Source: Dyella_A sp049445995 (lineage in GTDB: Bacteria; Pseudomonadota; Gammaproteobacteria; Xanthomonadales; Rhodanobacteraceae). From it: 29,899 bases of DNA. The notes below the pieces were generated by a model. That model did no database searches. It was not told the DNA's origin and was given only the letters and a program-made list of their open reading frames with translations. Made by a program: the position numbers and the translations under genes. Below, piece after piece: positions 7,669 to 14,522 of this stretch. The stretch lies in NCBI RefSeq assembly GCF_049445995.1, contig NZ_JBMSDZ010000033.1, positions 1 to 29,899 on the forward strand, written 5' to 3'. Positions within the stretch are counted from its first letter, which is position 1; each line of letters starts with the position of its first letter.

Positions 7669-8991
7669 ATGCCCCCTACCTCGCCCGCTGTGTTGCTGAT
7701 CGATGACGATGCCTCGTTTGCACAGGCTTTCAGCTCCTACGCCAAGATCTACGGTTGTGAAGTGGCTATTGCCACCACAATCAAGCGGGCCGTGCCAATG
7801 CTCAGGCAGCACCGTGCGCCCGATCTGGTGGTGCTCGACCTAAGTCTGCCGGATGGCAGCGGCCTGGACCTGATGCATCAGGTCCCGCGCGATACGATTG
7901 AACGACTGGTGGTAGTCACGGGCGATCCGTGTGCCGACACTGCACGCCGCGCACAGCAATTTCCGATCATCGAATACGTGGTCAAACCGCTCCGACGCAG
8001 GCTGCTCAATGATTTGTTCCGCCGTGCTTCGGACAATGCACGCTCGCGCGGCATGATCGATCGTGAAGGTGCCTGCGCTACCCTGCGCGGCCGCAGCCGG
8101 GCGATGACCGACTTGAGACAGCGTATCCGGCGCATTGCTACCTACGAGGATACGGTGCTGCTGCAGGGCGCCAGTGGCACGGGCAAAGAGCTGGCTGCCC
8201 GAGCGATCCACACTCTCAGCGGCCGCGGAGGCTCTTTCATCGCGGTCAACTGCGGAGCGAGTCAAGGCGAACTGTTGGGCAGCCATCTGTTCGGTCACAA
8301 ACGGGGCAGCTTCACCGGTGCGATTCGTGATCACCGTGGCTATTTTGAGCAGGCGATGGGTGGCACCTTGTTTCTCGACGAGATCACTGAGATGCCGCTC
8401 GACCTGCAGCCATATCTACTGCGTGTGCTGGAGAGTCGTACGGTAACTCCGATCGGCGCCAGCCATGCCCGCGACGTCGATGTGCGGGTGGTGGCGGCGT
8501 GCAATGTCGATCCCATGGTGGCCATGGCGCAGGGCAGGCTGCGGCCGGATTTATACTATCGCCTGGCCCAGTTCCCGATCCGCATGCCGGCGCTGGCCGA
8601 GCGCCCGGAAGACATCGTGCCCCTGGCTGAGGAGTTTCTCGATGCGCTCAACCGCCGCCATGGGCAGGCCAAGTATTTTTCGGCCGCTTCCCTACATGCT
8701 CTGCAGCAGCGCTCGTGGCCGGGCAACGTCCGCGAGTTGAAGCACGTGGTGCGACTGGCGTTCATACTGTCCGAACACGATGAGATCGACGCGAGCGAGA
8801 TGGAGCCAGTATGGACGCAGCCATCCGATGCAGCGCAGGCGCCGAACGGAACGCTTGAGGAGATCGAGCGGCAGGTGATCTTCGCTACTCTGGCGCGCTA
8901 CGGCGACAACAAGACACTCGCTGCTCGACATCTTGGCGTCAGCGTGAAAACCATCTACAACAAACTCGACCGCTATCGTGGTCGCCCATGA
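7669..8991 (+). CDS. NtrC-family sigma-54-dependent response regulator
   Basis: 440 residues. Receiver domain (1-115): "VLLIDDDASFAQAF", phosphoacceptor D57 in "LVVLDLSLPDGSG", lysine in "YVVKPL". AAA+ domain (~145-380): Walker A GASGTGKE (first position Ala instead of the usual Glu), "KRGSFTGAIRDH" (GSFTGA in place of the canonical GAFTGA loop that touches sigma-54), Walker B "GTLFLDEITEMP" and "WPGNVRELKH". The C-terminal Fis-type helix-turn-helix is "NKTLAARHLGVSVKTIYNKL". It should bind DNA upstream of sigma-54 promoters and open them when phosphorylated. The start is ATG 7669, preceded by GGAG with a 6-base spacer; longer in-frame starts (GTG 7618, ATG 7657) are possible. Its stop overlaps the next start (ATGA), implying coupling. 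Confidence 0.9.
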   Translation: MPPTSPAVLLIDDDASFAQAFSSYAKIYGCEVAIATTIKRAVPMLRQHRAPDLVVLDLSLPDGSGLDLMHQVPRDTIERLVVVTGDPCADTARRAQQFPIIEYVVKPLRRRLLNDLFRRASDNARSRGMIDREGACATLRGRSRAMTDLRQRIRRIATYEDTVLLQGASGTGKELAARAIHTLSGRGGSFIAVNCGASQGELLGSHLFGHKRGSFTGAIRDHRGYFEQAMGGTLFLDEITEMPLDLQPYLLRVLESRTVTPIGASHARDVDVRVVAACNVDPMVAMAQGRLRPDLYYRLAQFPIRMPALAERPEDIVPLAEEFLDALNRRHGQAKYFSAASLHALQQRSWPGNVRELKHVVRLAFILSEHDEIDASEMEPVWTQPSDAAQAPNGTLEEIERQVIFATLARYGDNKTLAARHLGVSVKTIYNKLDRYRGRP

Positions 8992-9629
8992 CCGATCATG
9001 CGAGTGTGGTTGACCTGTTGAAGAATGCAGCCGCCGAAGCGGCGGCAGTCCCAGAGTCGGCGCTAGAGGTGCTTCTCAGTCACGCTGTGGAACGTGGTGG
9101 CGCATCGGGCGGATTGCTGTTGAGTGCCGGCATGGGTGGTTTGAACATCTTGGCAACACACGGCGTTCCGTTGCCGGAGGAGCTCGTGCAGGCAGTGCTG
9201 AACGTCGAGAACGAGAGCGCTCTGGCCGCAATCCCAACCCAGTGGATGTGGTGCCGTGCAACGACTGACGGTGCGTGCTGGGTCACCCATCGGTCGGTAT
9301 CCCATGGCTACTGGCGGACGATGGTGATCCTGGCGTTTGCCGAGGCCCCGGAGGAATCGGCTGGCGCGCATGCGCTGGGTGATTGGCTACTGTTAATCGC
9401 CGTCATCTGGACCAAACGCAACCGACCATCTAACCGTATGCGCAAGCAGGAGCGCGATGCGGCACATCGCATCAACAATGCATTGGGAGCCATTACCATG
9501 CATTCGGACTTGGGTGCGCTGCTGTCAGCGCGTCTGGGGAGCGAAAAACTGCATCGTCTGTTCCGCGAGATCGCCGAACAGACGGCAGTCTGCGCCGTTG
9601 CGGTGCGTGCCTTCCTGCGCCGAGGCTAG
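8988..9629 (+). CDS. Kinase-like partner: H-box domain without ATPase
   Basis: 213-residue protein coupled to the NtrC-type regulator by a 4-base ATGA overlap. Residues ~1-140 form a sensory-looking alpha/beta domain ("GGASGGLLLSAGMGGLNILA"; "RTMVILAFAEAPEESAGAHA"), possibly GAF-like. Residues ~155-213 hold a helical segment, "QERDAAHRINNALGAITMHS", closely resembling the phosphoacceptor H-box of hybrid histidine kinases (H-x-x-N-N-x-L), followed by a second helix to the end. There is no N-, G1- or G2-box, so the ATP-binding domain is absent. The protein ends naturally with TAG. It could be a Spo0B-like phosphotransfer protein, a phosphatase or an inhibitor of the regulator. The H-box is seen; the role is inference. 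Confidence 0.7.
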   Translation: MTDHASVVDLLKNAAAEAAAVPESALEVLLSHAVERGGASGGLLLSAGMGGLNILATHGVPLPEELVQAVLNVENESALAAIPTQWMWCRATTDGACWVTHRSVSHGYWRTMVILAFAEAPEESAGAHALGDWLLLIAVIWTKRNRPSNRMRKQERDAAHRINNALGAITMHSDLGALLSARLGSEKLHRLFREIAEQTAVCAVAVRAFLRRG

Positions 9630-9639
9630 CATCCATTGC

Positions 9640-9780
9640 TCAATGCGGTGTCGCGATGCTCCCCGAAATGGAATTGCGCAGCCGGCGCGGGCGCGTGTTG
9701 GAGTGCCCCATATCGGCCAGCGAAACGATGTCGCCGGATCGGCCAATGACGGTGCAAGGACGATCAACGGGCTCATCCAT
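9640..9780 (-). CDS. Possible small protein (46 aa)
   Basis: Small open frame on the minus strand, ATG at 9780, TGA at 9640-9642, with AAGG 8 bases upstream of the ATG. It reads MDEPVDRPCTVIGRSGDIVS and ends in a basic segment ("TRPRRLRNSISG"). It fills a gap otherwise without genes. The first 18 bases recur exactly at 24177-24194 on the other strand, again reading MDEPVDR. No family is known to me; it might be chance. Confidence 0.35.
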   Translation of the reverse strand: MDEPVDRPCTVIGRSGDIVSLADMGHSNTRPRRLRNSISGSIATPH

Positions 9781-9803
9781 GCACCGCGCCTTAGCGCGTG
9801 ATC

Positions 9804-9830
9804 TGTCTGCGCGTTGTGGACGCGCAGACA
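9804..9830. promoter_or_regulatory. Perfect 10-bp dyad (hairpin) upstream of MDR gene
   Basis: TGTCTGCGCG (9804-9813), a 7-base spacer, then its exact complement (9821-9830). It sits 70 bases ahead of the dehydrogenase gene and 23 bases ahead of the possible minus-strand small gene. No T-run follows it, so an operator is about as likely as a terminator. Confidence 0.3.
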
Positions 9831-9900
9831 CGCGATCTTCATGTGCTCATCCCGCGCGATTGTCTATCACGGCTTCTTTTCCACCAGATGAGAGATCGCG

Positions 9901-10887
9901 ATGGATGGCTCTCCCGATACGATGCGAGCCGCTTCCCTGGTCAGTCCCGGCCGTTTCGAATTGATCGACGTGCCACGGCCACGGCCCGGCCCGGGCCAGG
10001 TGCGTGTGCGGCTGCAGGGTTCGGGCGTATGCGCCTCGAACATCCCCGCGTTCGAGGGCCGCGACTGGTTCACTTATCCGATGCCGCCCGGCAGCCTGGG
10101 CCATGAGGGCTGGGGCATCGTCGATGCACTGGGGGCTGGCGTCGAAGGTTGCCGGATCGGCGATCGGGTGACGGCACTCTCGTTCCACGCCTACGCCGAC
10201 TACGATCTGGCCGCGGCCGACCGGCTCGTGCTGCTGCCGGCGGCGCTGCACGATCGGCCGTTCCCCGGCGAGGCGCTGGGCTGCGCCATGAACATCTTCC
10301 GGCGGGCCGACATCCGGCGCGGGCAGACCGTGGCGGTGGTCGGCGTGGGCTTCCTCGGTGCGGCGCTGATCCAGCTGGCCAAGGAACATGGCGCGACGGT
10401 GATCGCGGTATCGCGCTCGCCGTCGTCGCTGGAGCTGGCCCGGCGCTGCGGGGCCGACCAGGTGGTCGCCATGGACGATCACCAGCGCATCATCGACGAA
10501 ATCCACGCGCTGACCGACGGCGCCTTCTGCCAGCGGGTGATCGAGGCCACCGGCAAGCCGTGGCCGCTCGACCTGGCTGGTGAATTCACCGGCATCGGCG
10601 GTCGGCTGGTGATCGCCGGCTACCACCAGGACGGTTTGCGCTCGGTCAACGTGCAGCTGTGGAACTGGCGTGGCATCGACGTCATCAACGCGCACGAGCG
10701 CGATTCCGCGGTTGCCACGCGAGGCCTGCGCGAGGCGGTGGCGGCAGTGATCGAGGGACGCATCGACCTCTCGCTGCTGGTTACCCACACCTATCCCCTG
10801 GATCGTATCGGCGAGGCGCTGCAGGCCTCGATCGAGCGGCCGGACGGCTTCACCAAGGCGGTCGTGCTCACCGGAGCGAACCCATGA
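9901..10887 (+). CDS. Zinc-type MDR alcohol/polyol dehydrogenase
   Basis: 328-residue medium-chain dehydrogenase/reductase. The catalytic-zinc residues are C44 ("GSGVCASNIPAF") and H68-E69 ("GSLGHEGWG"). The NAD(P)-binding Rossmann motif is "TVAVVGVGFLGAALIQLA". It lacks the four-cysteine structural zinc loop, so it is of the shorter sorbitol/threonine-dehydrogenase-like type. The likely role is oxidation or reduction of a sugar or polyol alcohol; the substrate is unknown. Its stop overlaps the start of a Gfo/Idh/MocA oxidoreductase (ATGA), and this pairing recurs in glycan and inositol-type pathways. ATG 9901 is preceded by a GAGAG at modest spacing; ATG 9922 is an alternative. This opens the glycan locus. 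Confidence 0.88.
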   Translation: MDGSPDTMRAASLVSPGRFELIDVPRPRPGPGQVRVRLQGSGVCASNIPAFEGRDWFTYPMPPGSLGHEGWGIVDALGAGVEGCRIGDRVTALSFHAYADYDLAAADRLVLLPAALHDRPFPGEALGCAMNIFRRADIRRGQTVAVVGVGFLGAALIQLAKEHGATVIAVSRSPSSLELARRCGADQVVAMDDHQRIIDEIHALTDGAFCQRVIEATGKPWPLDLAGEFTGIGGRLVIAGYHQDGLRSVNVQLWNWRGIDVINAHERDSAVATRGLREAVAAVIEGRIDLSLLVTHTYPLDRIGEALQASIERPDGFTKAVVLTGANP

Positions 10888-11903
10888 TCGCAGTGACAGC
10901 GGCGCCACCATTGCGGCTCGGTTTCCTCGGCGTCGGCTGGATCGGCCGCCATCGGATGAAGGCGCTGCTCGACGGCGGTCTGGCGACGGCGGCGGTGCTG
11001 GCGGATCCCGACGAGCAGTGCCTGCAGGCGGCGCGCGAACTGTGCGGCGACATCGAATGTGTGCCCTCGCTCGACGCCATGCTGGAGAAGGATCTGGACG
11101 GCGTGGTCATCGCCACACCGAGTGCAGCGCACGCCGGACAGGCGATCCAGGTGCTGGAGCGCACGCTGCCGGTGTTCTGCCAGAAGCCACTGGGCCGCGA
11201 TCACACCGAGGTGCAGCGCGTGGTGACGGCTGCCGAGCGTGCCGGGCGCCTGCTCGGCGTGGATCTCAGCTACCGCCACCTGGCCGGCATGGACGCGGCC
11301 CGTGCGCTCATCGCAAGCGGTGCGCTCGGCTCCGTCTACGCGGTGCAGGCGGTCTTCCACAATGCTTATGGCCCGGACAAGGCCTGGTTCTATCGCCGCG
11401 ACCTGGCCGGCGGCGGATGCCTCATCGACTTGGGCATCCACCTGCTCGATCTCGCGTTCTGGCTGCTGGACGACCCGTCGGTGACGCGCATCGACGGGCG
11501 CTGCTATTCGCGCGGTGTGCCGCTGCGCGAGGTGCCCGAAGCGGTGGAGGATTATGCCACCGCCCGCATCGAACTGCAGGGCGGGGCGGTGATCGACCTG
11601 TGTTGCTCATGGAACCTGCCGATCGGGGTGGACGCGGAAATCAGCCTGCGCGTGTTCGGAGCCGAGGGCGCGATCTGCCTGCGCAACGTCGGGAGTTCGT
11701 TCTACGACTTCACGGTCGAACACGTGCGCGGCCGCGAGGCGACGGTGCTGGGCCAACCGCCCGATGCGTGGGGCGGACGCGCCATCGAACAGTGGGCGAG
11801 GGCACTGCATCGCTCGCCGGCGTTCGATCCGTCCGCGCACGCGATGGCCGCCGTGGCACGGGTGCTCGATGGCATCTACGCCGACGCACTCACCTGCGGG
11901 TGA
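10884..11903 (+). CDS. Gfo/Idh/MocA-family oxidoreductase
   Basis: 339-residue NAD(P)-dependent oxidoreductase. The N-terminal Rossmann fold has "LGFLGVGWIGRHRMKALL". The family's EKP motif is altered to Q100-K101-P102 ("VFCQKPLGRD"). The catalytic-region segment "GGGCLIDLGIHLLDLAFWLL" carries the expected D-x-G-x-H. The C-terminal domain continues through "DAEISLRVFGAEGAICL". The lysine is kept, so activity is plausible. Probable role: oxidation of a sugar or cyclitol hydroxyl in partnership with the MDR enzyme, whose stop codon overlaps this start; GGAG lies 7 bases before the ATG. It is followed by an inverted-repeat element and a convergent decarboxylase gene. Confidence 0.88.
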   Translation: MIAVTAAPPLRLGFLGVGWIGRHRMKALLDGGLATAAVLADPDEQCLQAARELCGDIECVPSLDAMLEKDLDGVVIATPSAAHAGQAIQVLERTLPVFCQKPLGRDHTEVQRVVTAAERAGRLLGVDLSYRHLAGMDAARALIASGALGSVYAVQAVFHNAYGPDKAWFYRRDLAGGGCLIDLGIHLLDLAFWLLDDPSVTRIDGRCYSRGVPLREVPEAVEDYATARIELQGGAVIDLCCSWNLPIGVDAEISLRVFGAEGAICLRNVGSSFYDFTVEHVRGREATVLGQPPDAWGGRAIEQWARALHRSPAFDPSAHAMAAVARVLDGIYADALTCG

Positions 11904-11930
11904 CGTGATGCCACCAGAAGGCGCCGGCTC

Positions 11931-12061
11931 AGAGGCTGTGAAAAATTCGACCGCCGTAGCGAGAGCGCCGCCAGGCGTTCGTGACAAGGTGCGCCCAGCG
12001 CGCCGCCGGCACGGGCGTTTGGCGGCGGTCGCAGTAGGCGGTCGAATTTTTCACAGCCTCT
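11931..12061. repeat. 131-bp element with perfect 25-bp inverted repeats
   Basis: The ends are perfect 25-bp inverted repeats (11931-11955 and 12037-12061), beginning AGAGGCTGTGAAAAATTCGA; with one mismatch they extend to ~30 bp. The interior is also partly self-complementary (CGCCGCCAGGCG... against its counterpart near 12020-12036), so the entire unit folds as one hairpin. There is no coding content. It lies exactly between two convergent genes, and its last base is the first base of the stop triplet of the minus-strand decarboxylase gene. Best read as a non-autonomous transposon-like (MITE) insertion that may now act as a bidirectional terminator. No transposase relative is present in the window. 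Confidence 0.75.
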
Positions 12062-13107
12062 CAGCCCGGCACCTTGGTCGTCGCGCCGAACGAGTGGCTG
12101 GGCGACTCGAGCGGGCGGCGGCTTGGCAGCGGCTGCCGCATCGCCTCGCGGGCGGCGGTGATGGTGCGCGACAAGCCCTCCTCCAGCGCCACCTGCGGCT
12201 CCCAGCCCAGCAGACGGCGAGCTAGTGCGATGTCCGGACGCCGCCGCTTGGGATCATTCTCCGGCAAGGGGCGCAGAACGATACGGGAGTCGCTGCCGGT
12301 CAGTGCGATGATCATTTGGGCGATCTCCCGCACGCTGCGCTCCACCGGGTTGCCCAGGTTCACCGGACCGGGCGTCTCCACATCCATGTAGCGCACGATG
12401 CCTTCGACCAGGTCGGACACGTACTGCAGGCTGCGCGTCTGTGAACCGTCGCCGAAGACGGTAAGCGGCTCGCCGGCCAGCGCCTGATGGATGAAGTTGG
12501 TCACGATGCGACCGTCGCCCGGGTCCATGCGCGGGCCGTAGGTGTTGAAGATGCGGATGATGCGCACCGACAAGCCATGCAGGCGGTGGTATGCCATCAC
12601 CGCCGCCTCGGCATAGCGCTTGCCCTCGTCGTACACGCTGCGCAGGCCGTTCGGGTTGCAGTTGCCCCAGTAATGCTCGCGCTGCGGATGCTGCAGCGGA
12701 TCACCATAGACCTCGCTGGTGCTGGCCAGCAGAAAGCGCGATCGATTGCGCCGCGCCAGGCGCAACAGGTTATGCGTACCGAGGCTGTTCACCTCCATCG
12801 TCTCGATCGGCCAGCGCTGGTACTTCGGCGGGGAGGCGGGGCTGGCCAGATGCATGATCCAGTCCGGCCGGCGCGCCGGCTCGAACGGCTTCACCACGTC
12901 GTGCGCCACGAACTGGAACCGCGGGTGCCCGTCCAGATGGGCGAGGTTGGTCTCTCGTCCGGTGATCAGGTTGTCGACGCCGATCACATGATGACCTTCC
13001 GCAAGCAGCCGGTCGACCAGGTGCGAGCCGACGAAGCCGGCGGCGCCGGCCACCAATACCGTCGACGTCACCGGCCGATCCAGTGAAATGACTTTGGCTT
13101 GGACCAT
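12061..13107 (-). CDS. UDP-glucuronate decarboxylase (UDP-xylose synthase) type SDR
   Basis: 348-residue extended SDR enzyme. Cofactor loop "VAGAAGFVGSHLVDRLL" (G21-x2-G24-x2-G27), catalytic Y159 and K163 in "SVYDEGKRYAEA", and T/S in "LLASTSEVYGDP". The segment "HPQREHYWGNCNPNG" and "RIFNTYGPRMDPGDGR" are hallmarks of UDP-glucuronate decarboxylases, which make UDP-xylose from UDP-glucuronate via a 4-keto intermediate. The start is ATG 13107, with GGGAGA about 5 bases upstream; the extra 38 codons upstream are not family-like. The C-terminal ~25 residues are variable, and the stop lies at the edge of the inverted-repeat element. The product would feed a pentose donor to the neighbouring glycosyltransferases. 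It is divergent from the main operon across 261 bases. Confidence 0.9.
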   Translation of the reverse strand: MVQAKVISLDRPVTSTVLVAGAAGFVGSHLVDRLLAEGHHVIGVDNLITGRETNLAHLDGHPRFQFVAHDVVKPFEPARRPDWIMHLASPASPPKYQRWPIETMEVNSLGTHNLLRLARRNRSRFLLASTSEVYGDPLQHPQREHYWGNCNPNGLRSVYDEGKRYAEAAVMAYHRLHGLSVRIIRIFNTYGPRMDPGDGRIVTNFIHQALAGEPLTVFGDGSQTRSLQYVSDLVEGIVRYMDVETPGPVNLGNPVERSVREIAQMIIALTGSDSRIVLRPLPENDPKRRRPDIALARRLLGWEPQVALEEGLSRTITAAREAMRQPLPSRRPLESPSHSFGATTKVPG

Positions 13108-13368
13108 GAATCTCTCCCGGGTGCTCTTGGAGGCATGTGCAACGGCGGGATGCCGCGCAGGTGCAGGGTGACCACGCCGGCATCGGATGGCAGTGAAGTG
13201 ACCGTAAGCGGGCACTTGCACAAACCGTTTGGGCGTTCATCCGTTTTTTGTGAATGTGCGTATGGATGGGTCCGGTTGCACCCGCGATTGACGAGCACTG
13301 CTCCAGTCTCGCTGCTCCCTGCTGGCACGGCATCGCCGCCACGCCTGCTACGACGCGAAGGAGCGACC
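13108..13368. promoter_or_regulatory. Divergent intergenic region of the glycan locus
   Basis: 261 bases between the minus-strand decarboxylase gene and the plus-strand epimerase operon. It must hold the promoters of both. An A/T-richer patch near 13220-13255 (TTTGGGCGTTCATCCG, then a T6 run) is the likeliest core, but I cannot assign -35/-10 boxes with confidence. Ribosome-binding sites are clear at both ends: GAAGGAG before 13369, and GGGAGA before 13107 on the other strand. Confidence 0.4.
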
Positions 13369-14484
13369 ATGGGAAACATCGTCCTCATCACCGGCGGTGC
13401 CGGTTTCATCGGCTCCCATCTGGCCGACCAACTGCTCGAGCAAGGCCACCACGTACGCATCCTCGACTGCCTCACCGCCCAGGTGCATGGAGAAGCGCGC
13501 GACCGACCGGCGTACCTGTCTCCTTCGGTCGAACTTATCCGCGGCGACATCCGCGACCCGGCCGTTGTCAACCGCGCCATCGCTGGCGTGCACGGCGTCT
13601 ATCACCTCGCCGCGTCGGTGGGCGTGGGCCAGAGCATGTACCAGATCGCCGACTACACCTCGGTCAACAATCTCGGCACGGCGGTGCTGATGGAGGCCTT
13701 GTCGGCGCACCCGGTGCAACGCCTGGTGGTGGCCTCGAGCATGAGCATCTATGGCGAAGGCCTGTATCGCGACGCCGACGGTCGACAGGTGCCCGGGCGC
13801 CGGCGCAGCCGGGCGCAACTGGCGAAGGCGCAGTGGGAACTGCACGACGATGCCGGGCGACCGCTGCAGCCGATCGCCACCCATGAGGACAAGCTGCCCG
13901 ACCTGTCCTCGGTGTACGCGCTGTCCAAGTTCGACCAGGAGCGCTTGTGCCTGCTGGTCGGCGAGGCCTACGGCATCCCCACTACGGCGCTGCGCTTCTT
14001 CAATGTCTACGGGCCGCGCCAGGCGCTGTCCAACCCGTACACCGGTGTGCTGGCGATCTTCGCCTCACGCCTGCTCAACGGAAACCAGCCGACGATCTTC
14101 GAAGACGGCCAGCAGCGGCGTGACTTCGTCAATGTGCACGATGTGGCCCGCGCCTGCCGGCTCGCCTATGACTCGAGCTCGGCGGCCGGCCAGGTCTTCA
14201 ACATCGGCAGCGGCCACGCCTACAGCATCGCCGAGATCGCCGAACGCGTCGGCCATGCGATGGAGATGGATGTCAGCCCAGAGATCACCGGGCGCTATCG
14301 CGTCGGTGACATCCGCCATTGCTTCGCCGACATCGGGCGAGCCACCGATGTGCTCGGTTTTACGCCGCGGGTAGCGATCGAGGACGGCCTGGTGGAACTG
14401 GCCGACTGGCTGCCGACCGTCGCCGCCGTCGACCACACGCAGGAGGCGACGCAGGAGCTACGCCGCCGCGGGCTGACGATCTGA
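13369..14484 (+). CDS. NAD-dependent sugar epimerase (SDR)
   Basis: 371-residue extended SDR nucleotide-sugar epimerase. The NAD loop is "VLITGGAGFIGSHLADQLL", the catalytic set S124 ("VVASSMSIYGEG"), Y183 and K187 ("SSVYALSKFDQERL"), and "RFFNVYGPRQAL". Between the Ser and Tyr motifs lies an insertion of ~40 residues (about 133-178). In related dTDP-rhamnose-4-epimerase-like proteins this region carries a zinc-ribbon of paired cysteines; here no cysteines remain. The likely role is inversion at C4 of a nucleotide-sugar; the exact sugar is not known. The start is ATG 13369 with GAAGGAG ahead. It is first in the main plus-strand operon and is followed after a short gap by the hydrolase-epimerase fusion. 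Confidence 0.88.
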   Translation: MGNIVLITGGAGFIGSHLADQLLEQGHHVRILDCLTAQVHGEARDRPAYLSPSVELIRGDIRDPAVVNRAIAGVHGVYHLAASVGVGQSMYQIADYTSVNNLGTAVLMEALSAHPVQRLVVASSMSIYGEGLYRDADGRQVPGRRRSRAQLAKAQWELHDDAGRPLQPIATHEDKLPDLSSVYALSKFDQERLCLLVGEAYGIPTTALRFFNVYGPRQALSNPYTGVLAIFASRLLNGNQPTIFEDGQQRRDFVNVHDVARACRLAYDSSSAAGQVFNIGSGHAYSIAEIAERVGHAMEMDVSPEITGRYRVGDIRHCFADIGRATDVLGFTPRVAIEDGLVELADWLPTVAAVDHTQEATQELRRRGLTI

Positions 14485-14522
14485 GCATGGCAACCACCGC
14501 GCAGCAACCGGGAGCAGAGGTC

